From assembly GCA_036961295.1 (NCBI GenBank), contig JBALVX010000001.1:1240001-1304000 (forward strand): a stretch of 64,000 nucleotides of DNA. The letters are read 5' to 3'. Both the position numbers and the translations under genes were made by a program. The notes under the pieces were generated by a model that was not told the DNA's origin, did not search any database, and saw nothing but the letters and a program-made list of their open reading frames with translations. Source of the stretch: JAGPUQ01 sp036961295. Its GTDB lineage: Bacteria; Pseudomonadota; Gammaproteobacteria; Pseudomonadales; Porticoccaceae. Each line of letters begins with the position of its first letter. Positions within the stretch are counted from its first letter, which is position 1. Shown here in pieces: positions 50,060 to 58,674 of this stretch.

Positions 50060-51616
50060 ATGATTACCTCATTGCTGCGCTCGCTGCATATTCTCTGGGT
50101 GGTACTGCGCTACCGGCTCGATACGCTGCCCGAGGGTTTGAAGCTACCCTGGCCGCTGCGCTATCCCCTGGCCTTATTACGTATTCTGCCCAAACCAAAA
50201 CAGGCTCGCGGGGTTCGCCTGCGTCTAGCCATCGAGCGTCTCGGCCCGGTATTTATCAAATTTGGTCAATTACTGTCGACCCGACCCGACTTAATCCCTG
50301 CGGATATTTGCATCGAGCTCAACAAACTGCAGGACGACGTGCCGCCCTTCCCCAGCGCACAATTTGTGACTATCGTGGAGTCCGCCCTTGGCGGGAGCCT
50401 CGACACCCTGTTTGCCAGTTTTGAACGCGAGCCACTGGCCTCCGCATCGGTTGCTCAAATTCATGCCGCGACCCTGGAAGATGGCCGCGAAGTGGTGATT
50501 AAAGCCATTCGCCCGGGCATCCAGAAAACCATTCAACAAGATTGTGTACTCCTTATTGCCCTGGCCCGCACCCTGGAAAAATACAGCGCCGAAGCCCGGC
50601 GACTGCGGCCTATAGAGGTCGCCCGAGATTACCGCACCACCATTCTCGACGAACTCGATCTACAACGAGAAGCCGCCAACACCGCGATTTTGCGCCGCAA
50701 CTTTGAGCACTCGCCACTGCTCTATGTGCCGGAAGTGTACTGGCCCTATACCAACACCGACGTGCTGGTCATGGAGCGCATCTATGCCACTCCGGTCACC
50801 GACATCGAGACCCTGCGCGCGGCCAACACCGACTTTAAAGTACTCGCCGAGCGCGGCGTCGAAATCTTTTTTACCCAGGTTTTCGAACACAATTTTTTCC
50901 ACGCCGATATGCATCCCGGCAATATTTTTGTCGATACCAGTCAGCCGGAACACGCTCGCTACATCGCCATCGATTGTGCCGTAGTGGGCACACTGTCGGA
51001 TACAGATATGTATTATCTGGCACGCAATTTTCTCGCGGTGTTTCGTCGCGACTACCGACAAGTCGCCGAGCTGCACATCCTCTCCGGCTGGGTTCCCAAA
51101 GACACTCCCGTTAACGAGTTCGAAAGTGCCATACGCACCGTCTGCGAACCGATTTTTCAACGCCCTCTCAAAGATATTTCGCTGGCACATCTACTGATTA
51201 ATTTATTTCGAGTTGCCCGCCGCTTTGATACCGAGATTCAGCCCTCTTTGGTTCTGCTGCAAAAAACGCTGCTCAACATCGAAGGCCTGGGACGACAGCT
51301 CTACCCCGATCTCAACCTTTGGGATACCGCGCACCCCTTCCTCGAAAAATGGCTCAAACAGCGCTTTAAACCCACTCGCCTGCTGGAGCAACTCAAACGT
51401 CACGGCCCGGAGTGGCTAGAGCAGTTCCCCCAGGTGCCTCAGCTGATGTTTCAAGGTTTAGAGCGCATCAGTCATATAGACCAGTCGCTGCAAGCCCTGG
51501 CCGATGCACGGGCGTCGTCCAATGGGCTCAGCATTAAGACTGCGCTAATTTTCTCCCTCGGCATTGCCGTCGGTGTCGCCGCTGGTGGCGCGCTGTTACT
51601 GCTCGGCCTAAACTGA
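50060..51616 (+). CDS. ubiB: UbiB atypical kinase/ATPase of ubiquinone synthesis
   Basis: Membrane-bound ABC1/ADCK-family ATPase needed for ubiquinone synthesis. It has the KxGQ motif in FIKFGQLLSTRPDLIP, the Ala-rich loop ASASVAQIHAA, the Lys in VVIKAIRPG, the catalytic FHADMHPGNIFV and the metal motif AIDCAVVG. Cys replaces Phe in the usual DFG, which I note without drawing a conclusion. Two hydrophobic spans close the protein. 518 residues is normal. Confidence 0.95.
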   Translation: MITSLLRSLHILWVVLRYRLDTLPEGLKLPWPLRYPLALLRILPKPKQARGVRLRLAIERLGPVFIKFGQLLSTRPDLIPADICIELNKLQDDVPPFPSAQFVTIVESALGGSLDTLFASFEREPLASASVAQIHAATLEDGREVVIKAIRPGIQKTIQQDCVLLIALARTLEKYSAEARRLRPIEVARDYRTTILDELDLQREAANTAILRRNFEHSPLLYVPEVYWPYTNTDVLVMERIYATPVTDIETLRAANTDFKVLAERGVEIFFTQVFEHNFFHADMHPGNIFVDTSQPEHARYIAIDCAVVGTLSDTDMYYLARNFLAVFRRDYRQVAELHILSGWVPKDTPVNEFESAIRTVCEPIFQRPLKDISLAHLLINLFRVARRFDTEIQPSLVLLQKTLLNIEGLGRQLYPDLNLWDTAHPFLEKWLKQRFKPTRLLEQLKRHGPEWLEQFPQVPQLMFQGLERISHIDQSLQALADARASSNGLSIKTALIFSLGIAVGVAAGGALLLLGLN

Positions 51617-51655
51617 GATAATCAGCTTTAATACAACACTTTTGGCAGCGACAAC

Positions 51656-52129
51656 GTGTCCGATTCTCCATCAAATTCCGCCACTGGCGCCCCATCAAAT
51701 CCCGCCACTGGCGCGCCATCAAGCCCCGCTATTGATACCGCTGATACCGCGTTTCTTGACGAGGTGCGCTGGAACGCCGACGGTCTGGTGCCCGCCATTG
51801 CCCAGGACGCCAGCAGCGGTACGGTATTGATGGTGGCGTGGATGAACCGGGAAGCCCTGGCGCTAAGCGTTGCAGAACAGCGGGCCGTGTACTGGTCCCG
51901 CTCCCGCCAAAAGTTATGGCGCAAAGGCGAAGAATCTGGGAACATCCAGCTTATCCGCGAATTGCGTCTCGATTGCGATCAGGATGTTATTTTGCTGCAG
52001 GTGGAACAGGTCGGCGGCATCGCCTGTCATACGGGTAGAGCAACTTGTTTTTACCGGAAATTTGAAGACGGCAAATGGCAAACCATAGACGCCGTGTTAA
52101 AAGACCCAAAACAGCTGTATTCATCCTGA
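51656..52129 (+). CDS. hisI: phosphoribosyl-AMP cyclohydrolase
   Basis: Third step of histidine synthesis. The zinc and magnesium sites are visible in SRSRQKLWRKGEESGN, LDCDQDVILLQVEQ and ACHTGRATCFYR. 157 residues, about 25 more than typical monofunctional HisI. The surplus is the N-terminal in-frame repeat PSNSATGA-PSNPATGA-PSSPAIDT (residues 5-28). GTG 51656 is read as the start. Followed by hisE, so the two activities are separate proteins, unlike the E. coli fusion. Confidence 0.93.
   Translation: MSDSPSNSATGAPSNPATGAPSSPAIDTADTAFLDEVRWNADGLVPAIAQDASSGTVLMVAWMNREALALSVAEQRAVYWSRSRQKLWRKGEESGNIQLIRELRLDCDQDVILLQVEQVGGIACHTGRATCFYRKFEDGKWQTIDAVLKDPKQLYSS
51668..51739 (+). repeat. 24-nt x3 in-frame repeat at HisI N-terminus
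   Basis: Three contiguous copies (51668-51691, 51692-51715, 51716-51739), the first two nearly identical with shared core CCCGCCACTGGCGC-like sequence and the third more diverged. Each begins with CCATCAA and encodes PSNSATGA, PSNPATGA or PSSPAIDT. Confidence 0.9.
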
Positions 52130-52163
52130 CGAGTTATTCCAATACACAAGACGTAAACACACC

Positions 52164-52508
52164 ATGAGCTATGCTTTGACCAACAACACCCTGCAACAAC
52201 TCACCGAGATCCTCGAGGCCAGGAAGAGTGGCGACCCAGACCTGTCCTACGTTGCCAGCTTACACGCAAAGGGTTTAAACAAAATCCTCGAAAAAGTCGG
52301 CGAAGAGTGCACGGAAACGGTACTGGCCGCCAAAGACGCAGCACAAAGTGGCGATTGCAGTGAATTGATTAGCGAAACTGCCGACCTCTGGTTTCATTCA
52401 CTGGTAATGCTCTCCCACCTGGGCGAGAATGCCGGGTCTGTATTACAGGAACTCGACCGTCGTTTCGGTCTATCCGGGCTGGACGAAAAAGCCAGCCGCA
52501 ACAAATAA
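52164..52508 (+). CDS. hisE: phosphoribosyl-ATP pyrophosphatase
   Basis: Second step of histidine synthesis, MazG-like fold. Conserved acidic motif in KILEKVGEECTETVLAAKD and ETADLWFHSLVML. 114 residues fits stand-alone HisE. ATG 52164, 34 bp after hisI and 13 bp before tatA, as in the hisIE-tatABC arrangement of Pseudomonas. Confidence 0.95.
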   Translation: MSYALTNNTLQQLTEILEARKSGDPDLSYVASLHAKGLNKILEKVGEECTETVLAAKDAAQSGDCSELISETADLWFHSLVMLSHLGENAGSVLQELDRRFGLSGLDEKASRNK

Positions 52509-52521
52509 TTAGGAGAACGTT

Positions 52522-52773
52522 ATGGGCTTAGGTGGTATTAGTATGTGGCAACTGCTGATTATTCTGGCAATCGTGTTGCTGATTTTCGGCACCAAGCGGC
52601 TTAAAAATATCGGTGGCGATGTCGGTGGCGCAATCAAGGGCTTCAAAGACGCCATGGGCAACAAAGACGACGAGCAAAAACAGGTAGAAGATGGCGAAGA
52701 CGCCGCTGATATGACCCAGCAAAGTACAGAAGCAAGCGCTGAAGAAAACAGCAAAGAAGAAACCAAGGTTTAG
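52522..52773 (+). CDS. tatA: Sec-independent translocase subunit TatA
   Basis: Forms the protein-conducting part of the twin-arginine translocase. The N-terminal span (MWQLLIILAIVLLIFGTKRL) with the FG hinge and the amphipathic helix (LKNIGGDVGGAIKGFKDAM) is diagnostic, followed by an acidic tail. AGGAGA precedes the ATG. First of tatABC. Confidence 0.95.
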   Translation: MGLGGISMWQLLIILAIVLLIFGTKRLKNIGGDVGGAIKGFKDAMGNKDDEQKQVEDGEDAADMTQQSTEASAEENSKEETKV

Positions 52774-52829
52774 GCCTCACCTTCTAAGCATCCCCCATTC
52801 CCCCTATCTAATCAGCTAGAGAGCTTCCC

Positions 52830-53345
52830 GTGTTCGATATCGGCTTCGCCGAATTAATGTTGATTGGCCTGATCGCATTGATTGTGATTGGGCCCAAGCG
52901 CCTGCCAGAAGCCGCTCGATTTATCGGCTACTGGACGGGCAAGCTGCGCCGTACCGTCGGCGATGCCCGTCAGGAAATGGAACGGGAATTCGGCATCGAC
53001 GAAATCAAACGCGAGGTGCACAACAGCTTATTGCTTGAGCAACTCGACAAAGAGCGCAGGGAAGTTGAGGAACAGTTCAATCAAGGGCAAAACAAGGCCG
53101 CTAAAAGCTCTGACGGAGATCAATCATCGCTTGCCGACCAGGACATGAATGTAGACGTTGACGCTGAAGATATAGATTTTATCGATGACGATGACTTCCC
53201 CGACGACTTTCCTGATCAGATACCCGACGGCTTTCCTCACGACGCTCCTGACAACTTGCCCGACGACCTTCCTGACAAGAAGCCAAACAAACTGAGCAGC
53301 GAAGCTGACAACACAGATATAGACCACAGCAAGGCCGAGCAGTGA
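52830..53345 (+). CDS. tatB: Sec-independent translocase subunit TatB
   Basis: TatB receives Tat substrates with TatC. N-terminal MFDIGFAELMLIGLIALIVI with GPKRLPEAAR is the family signature, followed by an amphipathic helix to about residue 90. The tail from residue 122 is eight 4-residue units of the xxPD type (DFPD, DFPD, QIPD, GFPH, DAPD, NLPD, DLPD, KKPN), encoded by a 12-nt repeat. GTG start at 52830; the stop overlaps the tatC GTG (GTGA). Confidence 0.95.
   Translation: MFDIGFAELMLIGLIALIVIGPKRLPEAARFIGYWTGKLRRTVGDARQEMEREFGIDEIKREVHNSLLLEQLDKERREVEEQFNQGQNKAAKSSDGDQSSLADQDMNVDVDAEDIDFIDDDDFPDDFPDQIPDGFPHDAPDNLPDDLPDKKPNKLSSEADNTDIDHSKAEQ
53193..53288 (+). repeat. 12-nt x8 in-frame repeat in the tatB tail
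   Basis: Eight consecutive units such as GACTTCCCCGAC, GACTTTCCTGAT, GACGCTCCTGAC and GACCTTCCTGAC code for an acidic Pro-Asp tail. Third-position and first-residue differences show an older or selected expansion compared with the ubiJ repeat. Confidence 0.9.
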
Positions 53346-54145
53346 GCGAGACTAGCGCCAACACCTCCGACAATATGGCCCTGGCCGATCACCTGATCGA
53401 ATTGCGCGACCGCCTGCTGCGCATGGTAATGGTGATCGCGCTGTTATTCCTGTGCATGTTTCCCTTTGCCAACGAGCTTTATACTTTTGTCTCCGAGCCC
53501 CTAAGAGTGTACTTGCCGGAAGGCTCTACCATGATCGCCACTCAGGTGGCCTCCCCCTTCCTGACCCCGTTTAAATTAACCCTGATACTGGCGCTCTTTG
53601 CAGCCATGCCGTTTATTCTCTATCAAGTATGGGCCTTTGTGGCGCCGGGGCTTTACCAAAAAGAACGCCATATCGTGCTGCCTCTTTTTATCTCCAGCGT
53701 CGCTTTGTTTTACTCTGGAATGGCGTTTGCCTATTACGTCGTTTTCCCTGCGGTGTTCGGATTTTTTACCCAGGTCGGTCCGGAAAGCGTCGCAGTGATG
53801 ACCGACATTTCCTATTATCTGGACTTCGTACTTAAATTATTTTTTGCCTTTGGCATCGCCTTTGAAATTCCCATTGCCACCGTCATTCTAATTTGGGCCG
53901 GTGTGCTCACCCCCAGGGGCCTCACTGACAAACGGCCTTATATCGTCGTCGGCTGTTTTGTTCTCGCCATGCTACTAACACCACCCGATGTGATCTCCCA
54001 GGCCATGCTGGCAATACCCATGTGGTTACTGTTTGAGGTCGGCGTATTTTTCGGTCGCTGGGTGTACCGCGCAAAGCAAAAATCCAGCGAAGATAATCAA
54101 GATGATGTTGACGAAGGCAGCGATATCGACCCAGACCAGGGTTAA
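53342..54145 (+). CDS. tatC: Sec-independent translocase subunit TatC
   Basis: Six-span membrane receptor for twin-arginine signal peptides. MALADHLIELRDRLLRMV, AGVLTPRGL and RPYIVVGCFVLAMLLTPPD are conserved TatC segments. 267 residues. GTG start overlapping the tatB stop. Completes tatABC. The accessory peptide 8 kb away has an RRxFLK motif of the kind TatC recognises. Confidence 0.96.
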   Translation: MSETSANTSDNMALADHLIELRDRLLRMVMVIALLFLCMFPFANELYTFVSEPLRVYLPEGSTMIATQVASPFLTPFKLTLILALFAAMPFILYQVWAFVAPGLYQKERHIVLPLFISSVALFYSGMAFAYYVVFPAVFGFFTQVGPESVAVMTDISYYLDFVLKLFFAFGIAFEIPIATVILIWAGVLTPRGLTDKRPYIVVGCFVLAMLLTPPDVISQAMLAIPMWLLFEVGVFFGRWVYRAKQKSSEDNQDDVDEGSDIDPDQG

Positions 54146-54250
54146 ATCCGCACTCTCGGCTTACCTTAGCAAGCCCGTGAATGTGTGACTATGGTCGCAT
54201 ATTTTGACTACAGTTCTGTCATACTGGCCGTTCCAGATTTTGACTAACTG

Positions 54251-54276
54251 ATTCCGAATGACTATTCCGAATGACC
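54251..54276 (+). repeat. 13-nt x2 repeat duplicating the GAF-GGDEF-EAL start
   Basis: ATTCCGAATGACT (54251-54263) and ATTCCGAATGACC (54264-54276) are adjacent. The second contains the gene's ATG (54271); the first contains an out-of-frame ATG (54258) that opens a ten-codon ORF (MTIPNDHACG) overlapping the true start. Confidence 0.9.
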
Positions 54277-56115
54277 ACGCCTGCGGTTGATCCAATAACA
54301 AGCCCAGAATCCGCAAGCGTCGAAGCTCTGTGGCAGGTTATTAGTGCCCTGTCGTTAGAGACAGATTTCGAAAAGTTTTTCCGCAAAGCCGCACAAGTTG
54401 CCGCCGACCTAGTCGGTGCCGATGCCGCCGCTCTGGTCACGTTAAACGAAAAAAAACAATTAACCTACAAATTCTTTCTCGGACTGAATCCTGAAAAACA
54501 GCAGCTCTTTACCGATTTCACGCTAAGTAAAAGCCAGGGGATAAGCGGACAAGCTTTACGCCAGAAGAAATCCATTTTCGTGCCTAACTATGCCGCCCAC
54601 CCCCAATCACTCGACGCCTTTATCGAAAGTGGCATGCGCTCAAATCTGGCCATTCCCATCATCGTTGCCGGCACGGCTATCGGGGTCTTAGCGCTGTCCT
54701 GGTTTAGCAAAGAAGCTACTCAACCCAGTGATCACACGATTAGCTTTACCGAAACCATAGCCTCTCAGATCGGCCTGGCCCTGGAACGCACTCAGTTGGA
54801 ACAAAACCTAACTTATCGCGCCAATCACGATGATCTCACCAAATTACCAAGCCGAGGGTATTTCATCTCGCGCCTGGAAGCCGCTCTGGACAGTGCCAAA
54901 CGCCACGATCGCCTGATCGCGCTAATGGTCATCGATCTCGATGGTTTTAAGGCCGTCAACGACCAGGTTGGTCACGCTATTGGCGATGAACTTTTATGTA
55001 CCGTGGCCTTGCGCTTAAACTCCGTGGTGCGCACTGGCGACGTCGTTGGTCGGCTCGGCGGCGATGAGTTTGTCGTATTGCTGGAATATAAAGACTGGCC
55101 CGATGAACCTATGATCGCCGCCGATCGTATTATCGAAGCACTAAATATCGAAGTTCCCGGGATAAAAGACACACTGGCTGTAAGTCCAAGTATCGGCATC
55201 GCTATTTATCCGGAAGACGCAAGCGACGCAAACACTATGCTGAAAAATGCGGATTTGGCCATGTACCAGGCCAAACAGTTCGGCGGTAATCAGGTCTGCC
55301 TGTACAACAGCGACACCGCCGCCATTGTGCGCCAACGTAAAGAAATGATTGCCAATGTTGCCAGCGCACTTAAAAATGACGATCTGGTCATCTACTATCA
55401 ACCGGTGGTCGATGTAACAAACAATCATATTGTCGCGGTAGAGGCCCTGGTACGCTGGCGTCTTCCCGACGGCTCGATGCGCGACGCCAAAGACTTTATC
55501 ACCACAGTCGAGCGTCACGGCCCCCGCCTGACTCTTGAACTAGGCCGCCACGTATTGCGCACCGCGATGAAACAAACCCTGATGTGGCAGCAAGCCAATC
55601 TGTCGGTAAGCGTTACGGTCAATATTTCTGCGCGTGAATTCCTCGAAGAAGATTTTCTGCCCTCGTTACAATCACTGCTTCTCGAACACACCGATTTTCC
55701 GGCGGATCGCCTTATCCTGGAGGTCAGCGAAACCGGCGCACTCGAAGACACTGCGCGCGCCTCTCGCATTATGAATTCCTGCCGCAACCTGGGTGTGCGC
55801 TTTAATATCGATAATTTTGGCAGTGGCCGCGCCGCGCTCTCGTGCCTACGCGAGCTGCCCATCGACTTCGTCAAGATCGACCGCAGTTTTGTTCAGGGCA
55901 TTACCGAAAGTAATCGCGACAAAACCGTGGTTGCGGCGATACAAACCCTGGCCAGAGCCTACGACGCCGAGGCGATTGCCGAGGGCGTGGAAACTAAAGA
56001 ACACCTGGATATCCTGCTCGAGCTCGGTTGTCACTTGATGCAGGGTTACTATTTCAGCAAAGCGCTGTCCGCTGAGCAACTGACCGAGCAATTAAAAACT
56101 CAACATCTCACCTAA
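54271..56115 (+). CDS. GAF-GGDEF-EAL cyclic-di-GMP protein
   Basis: 614 residues. A GAF sensor at about 25-175 precedes a GGDEF domain with intact GGDEF (263-267) and a canonical inhibitory RxxD (Arg254-Asp257) five residues before it, so diguanylate cyclase activity with product inhibition is likely. The EAL domain keeps EAL (391-393), Lys in FVKIDRS and EGVET, but the Asp-Asp pair of loop 6 is DNFG (514-517), replacing a metal-binding Asp, so phosphodiesterase activity is doubtful. No membrane span. Downstream of tatABC on the same strand, 125 bp away. Confidence 0.92.
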   Translation: MTTPAVDPITSPESASVEALWQVISALSLETDFEKFFRKAAQVAADLVGADAAALVTLNEKKQLTYKFFLGLNPEKQQLFTDFTLSKSQGISGQALRQKKSIFVPNYAAHPQSLDAFIESGMRSNLAIPIIVAGTAIGVLALSWFSKEATQPSDHTISFTETIASQIGLALERTQLEQNLTYRANHDDLTKLPSRGYFISRLEAALDSAKRHDRLIALMVIDLDGFKAVNDQVGHAIGDELLCTVALRLNSVVRTGDVVGRLGGDEFVVLLEYKDWPDEPMIAADRIIEALNIEVPGIKDTLAVSPSIGIAIYPEDASDANTMLKNADLAMYQAKQFGGNQVCLYNSDTAAIVRQRKEMIANVASALKNDDLVIYYQPVVDVTNNHIVAVEALVRWRLPDGSMRDAKDFITTVERHGPRLTLELGRHVLRTAMKQTLMWQQANLSVSVTVNISAREFLEEDFLPSLQSLLLEHTDFPADRLILEVSETGALEDTARASRIMNSCRNLGVRFNIDNFGSGRAALSCLRELPIDFVKIDRSFVQGITESNRDKTVVAAIQTLARAYDAEAIAEGVETKEHLDILLELGCHLMQGYYFSKALSAEQLTEQLKTQHLT

Positions 56116-56169
56116 TAACGCTCGCTTAATGGTTTCCATTCTGTAGTAGCGGCATTTAATTTACCGCGC

Positions 56170-57333
56170 TTAGTAAGACCGCGGCAAACCCATCACATGC
56201 TCGCCAATATAGTTAAGCACCATTTCACTATTCAGCGGCGCTGTTTTCAACAGCCGTGCCATGGGATAAAGATCAAAAATGCCGTACTCCTTGGTAAAAC
56301 CATTACCGCCAAAGCATTGTAAGGACGCGTCGATGGCGTGCATCGAGGCTTCCGCAGAGGCATATTTCGCCATATTGGATTCCGCAGCACAGGGCAACTT
56401 TTGATCAAACAGCCAGGCCGCCTTGCGAGTCATCAAGGAGGCCAGTTCAATTTCAGTTTTGCCTTTGGCCAGCGGATGCTGCAAAGCTTGATAGGCTCCG
56501 ATAGGGCCTTTAAACACCACGCGCTCGTTGGCGTAGGCCACCGCCTGATCCATGGCGTAGCGACCAATGCCGGTACACACCGCCGCCAAAGTAATGCGTT
56601 CCGGGTTTAAGCATTCAAACAAAATATCAAAACCCCGACCGACTTCACCCAAAATATTCTCCGGGCCAATATCCACATCGTCAAAAAACACCTGATACTG
56701 CCACTCCGGCATGGGAATGCTGACATCAATGGGGTGCATCTCTATACCCTTGGCTTTGGTATCGACAATAACCATGGTAAAGCCATCGGTCTTTTTCTCG
56801 ACCTCATCGAGACTTTGATTGCGCGTCACCACCAACATGTAATCCGATTCTTTTGCATCGGTGATAAAGGTCTTGCGACCATTGAGCAAATAGCCACCAT
56901 TGGCCTTTGCCTTAATCATGGTGGAGGAGTTCATGGTATTGGTACCGGCGTCCGGCTCGGTAATCGCAAAACAAAACCGCAGATCCCCGGCACAACCAGC
57001 GGGCAAATATTTTTGCTTTTGCTCCTCGGTGCCGTGATCGCCAATCGGCGACAACGACATCGTCGCGCCAATAACCAGGCTCAGCAGCGGAATACCCATA
57101 TTGGACAAGCCCTCCTGGAACAACACCATTTCGAACATGCCCAGCCCAGAGCCGCCGTAAGCTTCCGGCACCAAAAGGCCGACAAAGCCATCGTCGGCGA
57201 CTTTCTGGTACATCTCGGTGGGGAAGGCTTTGCGCTCGGCACACTCGGCCCAGTACTTGCGATCAAAGTCTTTCGCCAAACTTTGGCCGTACTCGTAAAT
57301 CATTGTTTGTTCGTCGGATAAATTAAAGTTCAT
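56170..57333 (-). CDS. acyl-CoA dehydrogenase, paralog 1
   Basis: FAD enzyme oxidising an acyl-CoA thioester. FAITEPDAGTN (122-132) and CFGGNGFTKEYG are family motifs. The C-terminal catalytic Glu of the MCAD type (in YEGT) is replaced by Pro in KTAPLNSEM. A Glu at residue 245 in LNPERITLA aligns with the helix-G catalytic base of isovaleryl-CoA and long-chain dehydrogenases. 387 residues. One of three tandem same-length paralogs, last in minus-strand order. The substrate is not known; branched or steroid-side-chain acyl-CoAs are possible. Confidence 0.9.
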   Translation of the reverse strand: MNFNLSDEQTMIYEYGQSLAKDFDRKYWAECAERKAFPTEMYQKVADDGFVGLLVPEAYGGSGLGMFEMVLFQEGLSNMGIPLLSLVIGATMSLSPIGDHGTEEQKQKYLPAGCAGDLRFCFAITEPDAGTNTMNSSTMIKAKANGGYLLNGRKTFITDAKESDYMLVVTRNQSLDEVEKKTDGFTMVIVDTKAKGIEMHPIDVSIPMPEWQYQVFFDDVDIGPENILGEVGRGFDILFECLNPERITLAAVCTGIGRYAMDQAVAYANERVVFKGPIGAYQALQHPLAKGKTEIELASLMTRKAAWLFDQKLPCAAESNMAKYASAEASMHAIDASLQCFGGNGFTKEYGIFDLYPMARLLKTAPLNSEMVLNYIGEHVMGLPRSY

Positions 57334-57379
57334 GTGTTTTTCCCAGTAGTCATATTTTTTACAAAAATTTAATAACTTT

Positions 57380-57454
57380 GCGCTTAATCAGTGCCCAGCT
57401 AATAAGTTCTCGGCTAATAGAAGCGCGGCTAATAAGTGCCCGGCTAATAGGAGC
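57380..57454 (-). repeat. 15-nt x5 repeat carrying the paralog 2 stop
   Basis: Minus-strand units GCTCCTATTAGCCGG, GCACTTATTAGCCGC, GCTTCTATTAGCCGA, GAACTTATTAGCTGG and GCACTGATTAAGCGC. The first holds the final Ser-Tyr-stop codons (TCC TAT TAG) of acyl-CoA dehydrogenase paralog 2, and the next three keep the TATTAG or its TTATTAG form. Confidence 0.92.
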
Positions 57455-58607
57455 GCGGTAAGCCCAGTACTTTCTCGCCGATGTAATTCAATACCATTTC
57501 GCTATTCAGCGGCGCAGTTTTAAACAAACGCGCCAGCGGATAAAGATCAAAAATGCCATACTCTTTGGTGTAACCGTTACCCCCAAAACATTGCAACGAC
57601 GCATCCACCGCGTGGATAGAGGCTTCAGCAGCAGCATATTTCGCCATATTGGCTTCACCGCCACACTCCATTTTCTGATCATACATCCAGGCGGCTTTGC
57701 GGGTCATTAATGAGGCCAGCTCAATTTCAGTTTTAGCTTTGGCCAGTGGGTGCTGCAAGGCTTGATAAGCGCCGATGGGGCCCTTAAACACGGTGCGCTC
57801 GCTGGCATAGGCCACGGCTTTATCCATTGCGAAGCGGCCGATACCACAACCAATAGAACCCACCAAAATACGCTCCGGGTTCAGGCAATTAAACAAAATA
57901 TCGAAACCTTTATCGACTTCACCGAGCACGTTTTCCGGGCCGAGATCAACATCGTCAAAAAACACCTGGTACTGTAATTCCGGTAAGGGAATGCTTACCG
58001 GGATCGGATGCATCTCGATGCCTTTCGATTTAGTATCGACAATAAACAGCGTAAAACCATCGGTTTTGCGCGCAACTTCGGTATGGGGCTTGGTGCGCGT
58101 TACCACTAAAGCGTAATCGGATTCCAGGGCATCGGTGATATAAGTTTTACGCCCGGTCAATTTAAAACGACCGTCAGCGGTGGGCTTGGCTATGGTCGAC
58201 GCTTTGATGGTGTTGGTTCCTGCGTCAGGCTCGGTAATGGCAAAACAAAAGCGAATATCGCCACTACAGGCGGCGGGCAAATAGTTTTGTTTTTGTTCTT
58301 CGCTGCCATATTTACCAATAACCGACATCGACATACAGGCACCCACCACCAGGCTCAACAGCGGAACACCCTGATTGGAGAGCCCTTCTTTAAACAGCGC
58401 CATCTCCAACATACCAAGACCAGAACCACCGTACTGCTCCGGCACCATGGTTCCAACAAATCCGTCGGCGGCTATCTGCTTGTACATATCGACCGGAAAC
58501 GCACGACGCTCGGCGTGTTCCATCCAGTAGGCGCGGTCATAGGTTTTCGCCAGACTCTCGCCATAGTCGTAAATCATTTTTTGTTCGTCAGAAAGTAAAA
58601 AGTCCAT
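57444..58607 (-). CDS. acyl-CoA dehydrogenase, paralog 2
   Basis: Same length (387) and domain order as its neighbours and closely similar throughout (SDEQKMIYDYGESLAKTYDR; FAITEPDAGTNTIKAS; CFGGNGYTKEYGIFDLYP). The helix-G Glu is in LNPERILVG; the MCAD-type Glu is Pro (KTAPLNSEM). Good SD-like GGAGGAA lies upstream of the ATG. The 110-bp spacer to paralog 1 is mostly the stop-codon repeat. Tandem duplication of an ancestral gene is clear; subunits of a hetero-oligomer or different chain specificities are both possible. Confidence 0.9.
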   Translation of the reverse strand: MDFLLSDEQKMIYDYGESLAKTYDRAYWMEHAERRAFPVDMYKQIAADGFVGTMVPEQYGGSGLGMLEMALFKEGLSNQGVPLLSLVVGACMSMSVIGKYGSEEQKQNYLPAACSGDIRFCFAITEPDAGTNTIKASTIAKPTADGRFKLTGRKTYITDALESDYALVVTRTKPHTEVARKTDGFTLFIVDTKSKGIEMHPIPVSIPLPELQYQVFFDDVDLGPENVLGEVDKGFDILFNCLNPERILVGSIGCGIGRFAMDKAVAYASERTVFKGPIGAYQALQHPLAKAKTEIELASLMTRKAAWMYDQKMECGGEANMAKYAAAEASIHAVDASLQCFGGNGYTKEYGIFDLYPLARLFKTAPLNSEMVLNYIGEKVLGLPRSY

Positions 58608-58674
58608 ATTCTTCCTCCAAATTAATTCGCGTTTATAGCCAGCAAATCGAATGCAAAACTAGTAGCGCCGGTGG

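Noticed and set aside
53124..53327. Minus-strand ORF with repeated VVRK/VVGQ segments
   Set aside because: Antisense of the tatB Pro-Asp repeat; an open frame forced by the repeat, inside a well-supported gene.
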